DNA from: Lineus longissimus
Lineage: Eukaryota; Nemertea; Pilidiophora; Heteronemertea; Lineidae
Length of the DNA: 64,000 nucleotides
NCBI RefSeq assembly: GCF_910592395.1
Contig: NC_088313.1
Coordinates: 19,110,437 to 19,174,436, forward strand
Direction of reading: 5' to 3'
The notes beneath the pieces were generated by a model. The model ran no database searches. It saw only the letters and a list, made by a program, of their open reading frames with translations, and had not been told where the DNA came from. Of the stretch, positions 36,591-49,789 are shown piece after piece. A program made the translations under genes and the position numbers. The number at the start of each line of letters is the position of its first letter. Position 1 is the first letter of the stretch.

Positions 36591-39500
36591 AATCTGATCT
36601 TCTCAATGTCGTGAAGCTTTGAGCACCAAATTATCTACAGAGTTCCGACTCACAATAAATAGAAAGTTCTTTCAAGAAAGAATGTCTTTGGCGCTTTCCT
36701 TCCGCGCCTGTAACTAAAAACATGTTAGTATTTACTTGCAAAATCCAAGACATGTTTTCATTGATGCATGAACGGACTTTGATTAAGATAATATTTATTT
36801 TCCGTTAACAAAATGGTGTAGGAATTTTAAGGGTGACAGCCGCCGCTGATGTAGGTAAACACGTCAACAGTCACACAGGATGCATCGACAAATGAATATA
36901 CCTGTTTGGGATGCTTTCGTAAGTATCCAGTAACGATAGAGAAAAAAGGCCTCGGACATTATTTCACAGTAACTCTTAGATGTTCCAAAAAGCTATTTCT
37001 TGGAACGTAGACGGGCGGAAGATGCAAGAAGGTAATTTAGTAGGCACTGGGCAAGACGTGTCAGTTAGTCTGAAGAAGATGTGGACAATTAACCAACAAC
37101 AGCAACAGAGTGATATATGATTGTTACGGCAGAGTTCATCCTCTGTTCCCAAAACTCAGGCTCCCAAAACTGGATATTACCCTGAAGCTAAAGAACTAAA
37201 AGCTAATCATACTAAAGGTGAAGAGTTTTTTAAAGGCTGCAGTCCTGCAGGCAAAATATAAATCTATGTATAGATATAAATTTGCGGCCTACACCAACAT
37301 ATTCCGTGGCCTGGTCAGATTTGGCTGATGTTCAGGACAAACTATGACGCCAATATCCTATTGTACCCATGCTGAGAAAGAAACATGGAAGACTCGAAGC
37401 ATGTTGAAAAGTTAATGGAATCATATTCATCCCACGTAACCTGTGGGAACGCCAAACCATAACAAACCCTAATGGTCAAACTATTGTGTAGAAGATAGAC
37501 GTAAACAGAATACGCGCCATCGTCTTTTCAGATTATGAATATCATGAACTGAAAAAGTATGTAGTCGCTTCTCTCTGAATGCCAGCAGCATGTTCAGGTC
37601 ATGTATAGAATTTTCTTTTCTGGCGTGAAGCTTAAGGCGACCTAGCGACCTAGCTTGTCTAGAATTGGCTGGTTCCTCTGTTGATTAAATATTCAGAATC
37701 TTCAACGTAACCCAACGGACATTTTGGGAGTCCTGCGTAATATACGCTGAAGCGATCAACTCAAATAATTTACTCGAAGGTAAACTTTATTTGTCAGATC
37801 ACAATGACCACTAGCAGTATCATCGGATCAATATCGAAGTGTCCGTCACAAACATACCAAGTCCGTGAGCTTACATCATTAGCATCATTTATTAGATTAT
37901 ACGGCTGGACATAAAGATTTCGACATTCCCACAGACATCTCCACTCTGAGTACACAGAGGACCGGTGTTCGTGGCAGCGGACACATCGACCGAGTACGGC
38001 TAAAGTGCCTCCAAATCTGTCTAAAGCAGTTTCTTCTCTGGTATGAAGAGGCCCTGAGGGTTCTCGAACATTTCCATTCGTCATTCGATAATACAATTGA
38101 CTGAATCCCAAGCGCTAGAGCCAAACAGCTAATAAGGATTAACTAACTGAATAGTACACCAATTTGATCAAAACTTATCTGCCCAAGAGCATTTTTAAAA
38201 CTTCACGTCATGCATTTGTCTCATACATTTGTCCACTTCCAAACTTCCAAACCAGCAGTGTTGCTCACCCTTCCTTCCCTATGTGACTACAACAGTCTAT
38301 ATAGCTGGAACCCTTTACTTGAAATAAAATATCATGATTAAGACACGTCAACAATCCGAAATCGTTGCTGCCAACCAGTCGAAGAAAAAATTCATATGTT
38401 TGTCTTAAATAACAATGGGGTGTAATTAGGGATAGCTCTGAAACATGTTTTGAGAGCTGAGGATATGTCAAGGATAAAATCCGTAGTGACGAGACATTAT
38501 AGTCCATAATAATGTTTTTGTTATGATTTATTCATAAGCAACATGCTACGTATTTTCAAAAGCAAGATAACGATTTAATCAATAGATTGTTCAAAAAGTG
38601 TCAAGGCCTAGAATATTATCGAGTTCGTCAAATGTCGAAAAATATAACGCTCTCACCCGTATTTGTCTTGAATATGTATAATTGATTTATGATAACATTT
38701 AAGAAAATTAGAGGATTTCCACATATTTTATGGATCCAAAGAAAAATCGATATATGACATTGGAAACAATGGCATTCTGAATTTATCATGTTGAGACCTA
38801 TGGCATCAACAAACAGGGTGTTATTCTTTTCGATTTGCGCCTCTATTTCTAAGACCTAGAATTCTATTCATCTGGTGCTGCTTGAGAATGCAGAACGCCT
38901 GAAAGCGAAGTGGAGAAGGAAGCGCAGTTAATGCTGATGCAACATTTCATAGAATGGATGACCAGGGAACTGATGATGTCCTGGACAACACTGGCCCGGC
39001 TGCTCTGTGTCGCTTCCACATCAATCTGTCGCAGCGACTCACGTCATAATGGGAGGGGGCGTCCAATTTTTTTGATTTCTTGCCTAGTGACCTAAAGAAA
39101 AAAAATTATTCAAAGACTTAAATTGACAATGGTTATACAGAAATAGACAAGCGTTATTGCTCATTCTGGGCGTTTCCTGTTAGAATGGCAATGTCAAATG
39201 TTGGGATGTTGAACAACCAAAAATTGCTTAACACTAATTCCCGTAGCAAACACGATAATGTGCTGATGGAGCTCTTGGCCTATCATACTATTTGTCGCTT
39301 CAATGAGAGACAATGTTCGGTTAAAGAGGCCCCCACAAAACTTACGCATTGACAATATACGCCCGCCAGTTTATAAATAGATGCATGTACCTATTTTATA
39401 CCCCGACATTCTTGGTAATGAAATGATGAAGTGGCCTACCCGAATCGTGCAAAACAATTACTAACCATCCAACCTACGTTTGACCGCCGTTACGCTGAGA

Positions 39501-42500
39501 ATCATGGGCGCTTTTGTTAACCAATCAGATTTAGCGTTACAAAATCGTGCGGCTGATATGATCGACGCAGAACGATTCATTTGCTGTATCCGATCTGAGT
39601 GGGATGTCGATAGCCTAGTGTGATGCGCGGCTAATAGGTGATTACTGACACAACAACTACGGTATATTGTTATAACAGGGGGCTATGAGATACAGGTTGG
39701 ATGATTTGATTTCTGTACGTGCTTCTTAATTAATATCACGCTGAGAAAGAGTTTTAACGCATAAAATCGTTACAAGGACATAAGAACAAGCGAGACAAGG
39801 ATCTATATCGGATAAGTAGGATTGAAAAGTACAACAAAAAAAGGTAGGAAAACTTTCGGTCATAATTTTAAGCAGTTTTGATGAAGAACTGTTTCTTTAT
39901 CGGTTTATAGAAACGGGCGCCAAAGTTGCCTTTTACGTATTAAAAGGTAAAATATGTAGATTTTGTTTACGTTGTTTTCTTTTTTGTTGTTTTGAGGGAT
40001 CAAGACAAATGATTTTGATCATGCTTCCTCTATAGTCGTCATATACTGTCAGAAACCTTGTCGTTGGTTTCTTCTAATATTTTCATGCGAGATTTTTAAA
40101 AGGTCATTAGATTAGGAAGTTCGAATTTCGCCAAGCCACAACAGGTGAAAGTTTTTTTACTCAATTCGATTGTTGAAAGTTCCGTTCGCCCTACCGATTC
40201 ATGGGCGGTCCAGAAATACAGATGTCGCTCTCAGACGGCAAAAATAAGTTTTTATTGAGCGGCAAGATGATGTTATACTTTTGCGAGACAACCACCACGG
40301 CAGAAGCATTTTTTATTGAACTTAGAAACAACAAAATACCGTTGTAGCAGGGTTAAATCCCCCTTTAGAAAGTGAGTGTTTTTCCCTATGGTAGGGAGAT
40401 GAATAAAGGTACGGTACTATTGAGACCTCTGACCTCAAATACCTCTAAGACTAAATGCACATCCTCTGTCATCACCCGGGACACTCCATCTAAGGACATT
40501 CATGTATTCAACGCTGTTACAAAAGCAGTCAAAGGCACATACGTTCCAGGCGTTCGCTACCTCAGACGATGAACATACAAAAACAAAGCTCTGCTCTCCA
40601 TTTTCGCAGGGAACATCTACTTAAAGCAAGTACATGTAGTTACATCAATAAAAGAGGGAAAACGGTATCTAAAATGCGCATCTCGCATGTTGAAGAATAA
40701 GCTTATTTTTCTATTGATCCACGTGGAGAACAGGTGGTGAATCGCATTTAGCAATCACACACGAAGAGCTTTAAATCTTTGATGGGGTTTTTGTCATGTA
40801 CCAATCCAACATTTGGACCTTTCTCTACTAAGAAACGACGAGTTCTACCACGATGACTTATGAGAGAGAAATAATTAACATAGTCATAGAGGACGTGTGG
40901 GAGTCGATCGCGTTCTACCGGCTGAAAGCGTTGCTTGATATGGCAGGCAAATCAGTTCCACACAACTTTTTCTTGCATATGTCAGTCATTGGTCATAATT
41001 ACTTCAAAACTTCGTAATGTCAAGACAGAAATGATATCATGTCTGCCTGATATCTCCCCGTGGCGAACAATTAAGCCCACCTCTGCAATGTTCCATTGGC
41101 GGGGGTAGCGAAAGTGATTTATATCATAAACTTTTACGACTTTCAGTAAATGGCGCTACCTAACTTTTTGTTTTCCCGCGCCCATTATGTTAGTGAAACC
41201 TCAGTTAAAGTTATCGTTTAATTGTTTATTTGCGATCTTCCAATTGCAGTTTTTGCTGCTGACTTCCGGTATGCAGCGACCAATTGGACTGATAAGAATA
41301 CTATCTCTCCGTGACTGCAATTGCTGATGCACCAATCAGTATGAAATGGGCTGACTGTTTCTAGATAAAGGTGTGAAGGCATCAAATTGATCGATTGACC
41401 ATCTCTGGCTGCATTGGCGAGGTGATAACCCGAGGTCCATCCGTATTACATCGTTGATGCGGAGCTGAATATATGCAAATTGAGTTTTAGTGGCAATAGT
41501 GGGTGATATCGCGTTAGGCAAGGACTCACTTGACAATCACTCAGTCCCCTTGGGAACTTAATGTTGATATCATGATTGCTGAAGAAGAAGTGTCCAATCT
41601 TTCGGACCACCATGGTCTGATAACTACCATCGCTTCAGTTATTATACAGAAAAAAGCTTAAGGAGTTATGAAGTTATGGGGGCACGCAACTGTCATCATT
41701 GGCGACAAAAATTAGGTGTGTATTATACTCGTGAAAAGTATGCTTTTAAATTGTTGGTAGCACCTACTTTCTTCCAAATCAATCTACGAACGGAAACCCA
41801 CGACAGGAATACGCGATCAGTTATAAGAAATCAGTGCTCGCCACCTCCTACATAGTCCAGCCTGAGTTTGCTGCTTAGAACAGACTTAGTAGGATTAATT
41901 TGTCTTCCTTAATCCGCCATCATGGCTGCCTCGCCCCTTGTCGCACGCCTAACATCTAGTTTGTTGATCCAATTCAGGGTGAGTGTCGCATGTCTCTTGT
42001 TTTGTTACATACTTTATATAAGTGAAAGCATGGGAAGAGGCGTATTTTCTTTCTTTGAGCATCGGACAAACCATATCGGTGTCGATTGATACAAGTGTAG
42101 TCAGACGACCAGCGTAACCCCACTGACTTCTCAATGATCTTGCCGCAACTCTTTGCGGCTCGAAGATCAAGGATCACAACGTTTTTTTCTCTTTTGTTGC
42201 GGCCCTTTATTGTCTTACGACTATCCTTGCTTATCGTATAAATATGCATTTACATGTACAAATGGAATAAAAAAGCCATTTCAACAGCGTGCTGCAAACG
42301 AGCAATTTTCGTCACGGAGACCTGCGATTATGGTTGCATGTGACAAAATTGCAAGTTTACCAGCAGTCAAATGTTTTTTCCGTTAATCGTAGCTAGAATT
42401 GTCGCATGAAGGATACTTTACAAAGGAAACAACCCTGTAGATACGAGGGATTACTTGTTCGCCTCAAGAACGCGAATTCGTGTAAGCGAAAGACCATCAG

Positions 42501-45039
42501 GATTCTTTGACAAAAGAAATTAGATGTAAAAGGTGAAAATCTTTGACAAAAACACAGGCTCTTATTTTCTGCATCGCGAAAATGTACGAGTTTCTTTGAA
42601 ATGGCGGCATCTTCTTTTCTGATGGAATACATCGCACTTATCAGTTTTTCTATTCTTTTTAGCGTGTTCATTCCTAGTTTTTTGCCTGACTGACAGGCAA
42701 GTTCAGTTTTCACAAAAATGTTGCAGAAATATATAACATTATTTTCGTCGCAAATATCCTATATAGAAAACTGTCTTTATAGATTCGGTATAGGTTTTAA
42801 ATGGCTTACATGACGTTCTAAGGCATACAATGACAAACAAAATGTAAAGTCTTGAAAAAATCTATAAAAAGGACATAAAGAATCGGGAAAATTCTCAAAA
42901 TTCTGTTTGAAACTTTGTGTATGACGATTTAGGTGTTTTTCCATTGACAATTCTTTTGAAAAGAATTTGTATGTAGATTTTTATAGCAATCTTTGCCTGC
43001 GTACTTTTTTGGCAATTGCCTTTGACATTATCTCAAAACCAAGTATCATATTGCTTAATAATTGATTCACAATTGAATAAAACACAATCACATGTAACGT
43101 TAATTTCTTTCCGATTTGAAACATCCTCCGAAAATATATCACGAATATTGATTTCCGAAGAAATTATTCTATGAGGTGAATCAGACTTCGATAAATGCTT
43201 CTTGTAGTTAAAAATTGTTGGGGTGAGAAGAGAAGAGAAGAGAAGAGAAGAGAAGCTGAGTGAATGTTTTCTAGGAAAAAATCGCGAAAACTGAATCGGA
43301 TGTTTTTCTGAGATTCTGTACAAAATGATAAGGGTTCGTACTGAATAGCTAAATGTCACAAAAAATTGATTTCTTGAATCCAATGTTTGATATATAATTC
43401 AAAAGAAAAGATCTTCATCGTCATAATTTAGGTCGAAATTTTGGCTACTCTAGTGGTAAATAATGTACGGTAGGAAACTAAACCACTAAACAGCAACAGC
43501 CTTGAGAATGTAACTCAATTTCATCATTGTCAATATTTGATTATAGTTCGGAAAACAATAACATTAAAAAAATGTTCATTATTTATAATCCAATAAGTTG
43601 GTACATATATCTGAATAATAAATGAGATCGCCTACTTCTGAAGGTAATTAATTAACATTTTGATCATTAAGCCAATATATCATCATGTGTTTCAATTCAA
43701 TCTGTATTGGGTGCAGTTTTTATTGAATGCTGTAATTCAAAAAGGTATCAATACACTTTTGTTGAAATGTATCTTTCAACTGAAGTTTATACATATTTTG
43801 TTTTGTTTAATAAAGGATGCCTATGATTGTCGGGCTCAGCTTTACAGAACAATGAACGCTTTTTAGACATCGATAAACTATTTTCACTATGTTCTAAAGA
43901 TAATGGCACTATTTTCAAATGCTGGTTAATGCACTGTTAAAAGACGCTTCAAGAAATAATTCTTTTACAAAAAAACTGATTTATAAATGCGTACCAAGCA
44001 ATTGAGTTATCGATTTGCAAAATTGATAGGCCTTATGCCGCTCATGCGTAATGGGAAAGGGCCATGGGACATCCAGGTATTACTTTTGAAGAACCGTCCT
44101 TTTCGCCGACAATTATCTATTTTTGTCGACAAAGTAAACAAAGTATTCTCTGGCATGACGTTCTGAGCAAAAAATCGCGTAAAATATTAAAACCACCTCC
44201 GGTGTGTCAGGTAAATAATACAAACCCTTACTTCATCAACCCTAGCAGCAAATACATACATCATTGCACATAGACAATGCGATTTTCTCTATTTTAAACT
44301 TGAAATTGCTCAGGTAAACAGACACTATACAATTATAGGTTATGCGAGATCAAGGTGTTTGTTTGACGATAATCATTTAATGTTTCTTCCTCTATAAGCG
44401 AGGAGGCGTATCTCAACCAAAGGCATTTTTATCAGATGACTGTTTTCCATGACTTTTTATGAAACATGTCAAAGTCCTTCGACAATTTATTTCGCCAAAT
44501 AGCGAGCGTGTCCTGAGACATCAAGCGTCTGAGAACAAACTTGACAGATAGTGAAAAAGAAACAATAAAGCATCATTTTACTCCATTCTCAAACTTAACA
44601 TATTTCTACCGATGAGTTGATCAAGGCTATAATGCCGTTTATGTCCCTTTTCTATTTACCTAGAGTAAAAAATGATATCTAAATCGGATCCTACTCTCGA
44701 ATCCTTTGTTCTATACTGGCCGGGTGAACTGTTAAGAACGAAGATGTGACTTGGGGTTACTGCTTCATGGCGACCTTTCGATATAGCAGCACATGCAGAC
44801 AGTATGCAGTTGTCGTTTTTATGGACCATTACCCTAACTGCTTCAACGTACTCCTCCTTAGTACGATCATTCAATGTAATATTAACAATGGATGATGAAC
44901 GTATTAAGCAACACTGCAAATGAGCAGATTCTTTGTTGGGAATACTAAAGCAAGGTAAACTGGAACCCCGGTAACACGACCACTGATGGGACCGAGGTTG
45001 AATGGTCGCGTTCATAGTGAAGTCGAAAATCCGGGGACA
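36591..45039. other. Gene-poor stretch
   Basis: No supported gene. Open frames are short and overlapping, such as 37794-38111 (minus, cysteine-containing, unrecognised). An AGAAG microsatellite lies at 43226-43255. Confidence 0.45.
43226..43255 (+). repeat. AGAAG microsatellite, 6 copies
   Basis: Six uninterrupted copies of the pentamer AGAAG. Confidence 0.95.
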
Positions 45040-45130
45040 AAATGCATTTTTGGGGGCTGATGATGTTTCTTCATTTTGAGCAGAAAAAAACAAATGAAAA
45101 AAATATTTGGACTCGGAAATTTTTTCATCT
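45040..45130 (-). repeat. Inverted copy of the 35774-36034 repeat
   Basis: The minus strand reads TTTTTTCTGCTCAAAATGAAG and then AAACATCATCAGCCCCC, matching the tandem pair near 35.8-36.0 kb. It overlaps the start of a 165-codon minus-strand frame (44656-45153), which is one reason I do not accept that frame as a gene. Confidence 0.75.
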
Positions 45131-48100
45131 GTAGCATGACAAATTTGCCGCAATCAATTTCTTGACAGAAATCATGGCAGCATTCGCATTTTCAGTTCTC
45201 ATCATTCCACATTTTAGAATGCTTCATTGTGTTCGGTGATAAACGCTGCCTGACTTAATGCATTGGGGCGCCAAGGGGTATAATCCTTGTTGACTTCTGC
45301 CTTTGCTGTCGCTGCTGCGGCTAGTCATGTGTTTCAAAAGAAACGATGCAAAATTGAAGACCAATATATTCGCACTTTGAATATTGGGGAATCAAGAACG
45401 AGATAACACTCAGTACTTCTAGTTATCAACCTTTTCAGAAGAGTACTCTAATTCATTGTAATCAGGAACACCATCCAGCGGGGTTTCGTTTCAAAGTCCG
45501 TACTCGGAGTGTACTATTCCCCAGTTAATGAAAGTTACTCTGACAATCACTGGCGGGGTATTCATAACAGCACTCGACTCGACAGACATTGAAAAACAAC
45601 TGAGTCGTCCAGGTATCAAATTCCTGACCATATAGACGAGAAAGAACATATTCTGATCTGGTAGGTTGGGTGTATTGTTACGAGTGCTTTCTGGTTCCCA
45701 TTACTCATGTCAACATTATCGGTCAGCCTTGACCTGTTCAACCCGCAATGAGTGTTGAGCAAAATACCTGTCAGGTAAAGGGACAATACTTTCTTGGTGA
45801 TTTTGATCTTGTCATTATACCCACTCCATTCTGTGTCCCAATAAAAAACTAACTGGCTCGGTGGTACTTCGGTAAATCCGTACAGACATAGCAAACATTG
45901 AGTACCAGATACCTAATATTGTTAACTCCTTGATTAAAATTATAAAACACATTTGAATCCTATCTCGGTGATATTAAGTGCTCGCTAACATTGCTGTGTT
46001 TCAAAATTGACTCCTAGCAGATAGGTACGATCCTTGAAGGTACTCTCTCCCTGCCACTAGAGAGCCAGTACTATCCATTTGAAGCTCTAGTCTACCCCAA
46101 TTTTACACGAGCTAATCAAATCTATAACCATCGAAGTACCTCATTTCTTGGACTCAATTTATATTCTGCACGTTAACTAACATCAAAACAGAACAGTATA
46201 CCTCAAGGTAGCGTTTTGCCCGATTGCCAGTGATATATAGATCCTACAGGAATCACACGCACTCGTAAGCTGCCATACCAGCAAAATACTTTATCATAAT
46301 ATAGACCACGTATATGCCAGATACGTTAGCCCCCCCCCCCCCCCACAACTAGCAATCCTGGTTATTAATCTAATTTATTAATTATTACGTACACCCCGAA
46401 CACTGGGTATCAGGGTCGGTAATTCAAGCAGCTAGTCACGATACCTACTCAGAAAAAGTGTTTGCTGTTTGAGAACCGACATTAAAAAAGAGCTGCTTAA
46501 CCTACTGCCGAAAGGATTATAAATTGACTTTTATTTCTCCTGCGATTTCAACCAGAGAAATCGATTTATAGATATGATCAACATGGTTTTTATCTGTTTG
46601 AGGGGCTGGGTATGTCATAAAGGAAAGGTTGCGTCAATTACAGTACTTTGAAACCAATAATAGCGGGGAACTGCCTTTTGAAATAAAATAGTATGTTATT
46701 CATTCTGCTACTGGCGATTCCGACTTCATTCGAAGCACCAACAAAGTAATAATGCTCTCTTGAAATACATTTTGTCGAAAGTGGAGAAAATGATATGTTT
46801 AACAATTTGAAATTATGCAATGTTGTTGCCTCAGGCGTAGGTAACACCGTTTTGTAGGATAGGCCGTCACATGACTTACCTCATTACTGGATTACATTGA
46901 TAAACTATATTGATAAATATAGTAACTTTGGGAAAAATGGAAATGAGTAGCCAATGTGTAGCTGGCTTTGCCTCCTTATGAATATGCTACTTAAAACATT
47001 GAAATCTGCCAGACGGTGTTGAAATTTTTAATATCCTAGGATTAGTAGGATAGATGTCAAGGTATTTTCTACCTTTACATCGCCAAATAAAATTGAAGTC
47101 TATTGCAACCAGAAGGCCAGTCAAGGTGCCACGTTCATCTTCTTAAAAACAAGGCTATTCGGGACCTGATTGTAACACGGCCCTTAACAGGACAGAAACG
47201 ATATTCTGCAGACCACATTATGCAGCACATTAACCAAAAAGGATGATAACAATTCAGCGACCAAAACGATTGCACTGATCACCCAACTGCGAATAATATT
47301 CCCAGGCTAATCTTTTTAGAGACCTTAACAACCGCCGTAACGCCCTCACAATATGATCATGGCAACGAAACCCCATTTCCTTGGCTAGATGTGATATGCC
47401 GTCCGTATCTTAAAGGAGAACTTCTTAAAGGAGAACTGATGCCATCAACTTAAATTGAAAAAGGTGAAAAAGTCTTTATCATCCAACCAGTGGGAAAACA
47501 GGAAATGACAATAGTAATGAGTTATATCTAGTTAAAAAACCAACTGGGCTGTTGCCTTATTGAAATTACTTTGGCTCCTCTGACCGCGTTCGAACCACTT
47601 ATCAAGTTTAGAAACAACATTTTGAATTTTAAATTTGATTGTGGCCGAATCATGATCTTTTTTGTTGAGCTAATGCCTAGTCGTAACACCTGTAATAAGA
47701 TAAAGGTAAACCCAAATTGATGTCTCAGTAACTTGCCGGGGGCAACTACAGCTTAAAATAGCGACAAACGGTAGTCTGACATAATCTGATACGGGGAATA
47801 TAGATATAGCATAACTGGATAACTGTAGGCAGCGTTTTAAGGGGAAAGGGGGACTGAAACAAGGCATCAGGGAGCAGGCATTATAATATTTTTTATTCTT
47901 CACATGTGTTTCGTGCCACTGAGCCGCAAAAACAATTTCACCTTGTCCACTAGCGTTCAATATATTCTAGCGTAATCTACCGCAGTAAGAACTAGATAAA
48001 CTCGGCTCAGCTTGAGACATCCTAACGAGACCCTGGATAGTTGAATATCCAAGGCAACATAGAAAATGTCCTTTTTCAAAGGCATACTTCTTTCTCTGAT

Positions 48101-49181
48101 GCGCCGATGATTGGACGTGGTCTTAAGCTTTGCATTTGTTGTAGGTGATTCGTTTCAGATTGGAAACAACATGTTGTAGGCAACACACGTTTCTACCTTA
48201 AATTTTCCCACATTAAGAGCCGTTGGCGGGAAAGCTAAATAGAAGGCTCCTTGCAATTTGCAGTTGTCCGGTTCCAATAGGAATATGATATCTATGTTAC
48301 GGCTGGGTGTGGCAGGTACATGTCACTCGCCTGTAAGTACAATACGTTTTGCGGGGGCTCATTTGACATTGCTGTTACGATGGTCGAATTGACCTAATCT
48401 GATTAATCGATGCGGAATCTCTCACGGCAAGTTTCCTGGATTTTCGGAATCTGTTACAGAAGACCATCTATTGGTGATATTACCTTTCCTGACTCGATCA
48501 AAGCAGTTTCGGATGCGGTAAAATCGACAGATTAAGCCATGAGAAACTGCGGAGAGGAATCTAGCCAGAAAGAACCAATGATTAGTCCAACTCAACTAAA
48601 AAGTTAAAAGGCCGAGGCCGAGCTGGAACCCATTGTTTGCCGCCTGCAATGTGCTGTATTAATCGGAAATTAGCAATGTAGGGGAGTGCGCCTCGGTTGT
48701 GTATGACAATCAATTAATTACCTAATGGATCCATTGTTCACTCTTATCACTTTTCATGCTGTACTGGAACGTACCGTAATGCATGAGATATGAAATCTAA
48801 AAATGCCGCATGAAATATTAGCAATATTTAATATAATACGTCTTTAAATGTTTCGTTTGACTGAATGAATTAACTACAGCACACAACTGCACAATAATAC
48901 TGTTACGACGTTGTATCTAAACCTGCTTTGGGTCGGTTGCATATCTTCATTATACAAGAGAAAGTCTGGGAATAAGAAGCTTGTGATGAAAGTGATGAAT
49001 AATATCTCTGACAGCCTGACAGACGTCTAATATAGATCTGGCACTGTGACGAATCACATCATGGACAATTGAACCTTTTGGTCAAAAGGTGCAGATGGAT
49101 TCAAAATTTCAAAGTAATGACAAGTGCACGACATTAATTGACAGAATCACAGTATCATTCAAAAAGGTTAGAATTAGAATT
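45131..49181. other. Gene-poor stretch
   Basis: No supported gene. A run of 15 C lies at 46330-46344. Frames at 45616-45894 and 47670-47960 (both minus) have no recognisable motif. Confidence 0.45.
46330..46344 (+). repeat. Poly-C tract (15 C)
   Basis: An uninterrupted run of 15 cytosines. Confidence 0.95.
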
Positions 49182-49557
49182 ATCATCATCATCATCATCA
49201 TCATATCCCGCAGCCATGCGGCCATTGGGGCGGCCATTGGGGCGACCCTGTTTTATCGACGATTCGGGACCATATGGTTCTGTCTTCCGCGAGGCGGATC
49301 AGGTCACTGGTCTTCCTTCCGGTCCAGTCCTTCACATCGTCCATCCATATTCTCTTTGGTCGGCCGCGTCGTCGGTTCCCCTCTACGGTGCCCTGCAGGA
49401 TGGTATTGGCTAGCGTTCCCTTGGCTCTGGTGACGTGGCCGAACCACCTCAGCTTTCTCTTCTTGGCAATGGTTAGGAGGCTATCATGGCGCCCGATGTA
49501 CTGGATGACCAGCTCTCTTACTCCGATGTCAGGGATGTCAGAATTATCAGGGATTTC
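49182..49557 (-). mobile_element. 3' end of a non-LTR retrotransposon (RTE-like LINE), truncated
   Basis: On the minus strand an open frame of 118 codons (49557 to stop at 49201) encodes the C-terminal end of a LINE reverse-transcriptase polyprotein. It contains KLRWFGHVTRAKGTLANTI, then EGNRRRGRPKRIWMDDVKDW, a pattern common at the end of endonuclease/reverse-transcriptase proteins. Past the stop the element ends in an ATG/TGA-type trinucleotide run (ATC repeats on the plus strand, 49182-49204), as RTE-clade elements often do. A TAG and TAA lie immediately upstream in frame, so the copy is 5'-truncated or broken. It lies about 210 bases upstream of the CCAP start exon. The clade assignment is an inference. 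Confidence 0.8.
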
Positions 49558-49789
49558 CTATTATTCTACTTTAGGGAATAGGGTTGCTGGATCTGTGTGG
49601 CAATCAAACGAAACGCATTCCCTTGAAAAGTAGATTATGCTGACCTTGACTTTTATCAACAGCTGTAGACTGTGGATGAAGGTTAATCTCATTTCGAAAG
49701 TGCTAATTACAAAGAAACTCGTGTATCATTAGAATCACTAAGGTTTTTTTCTCGTTTCTACTTTTAGGGAAAGAAGGACGTTTGGTAGG

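Noticed and set aside
44656-45153. Minus-strand frame of 165 codons
   Set aside because: Its first part overlaps a dispersed repeat (45040-45130), no motif is recognisable, and a frame of this length is not very unlikely by chance in 64 kb.
49089-49633. Plus-strand frames of 91-119 codons
   Set aside because: They are antisense to the LINE frame, whose minus-strand product has clear retrotransposon motifs.
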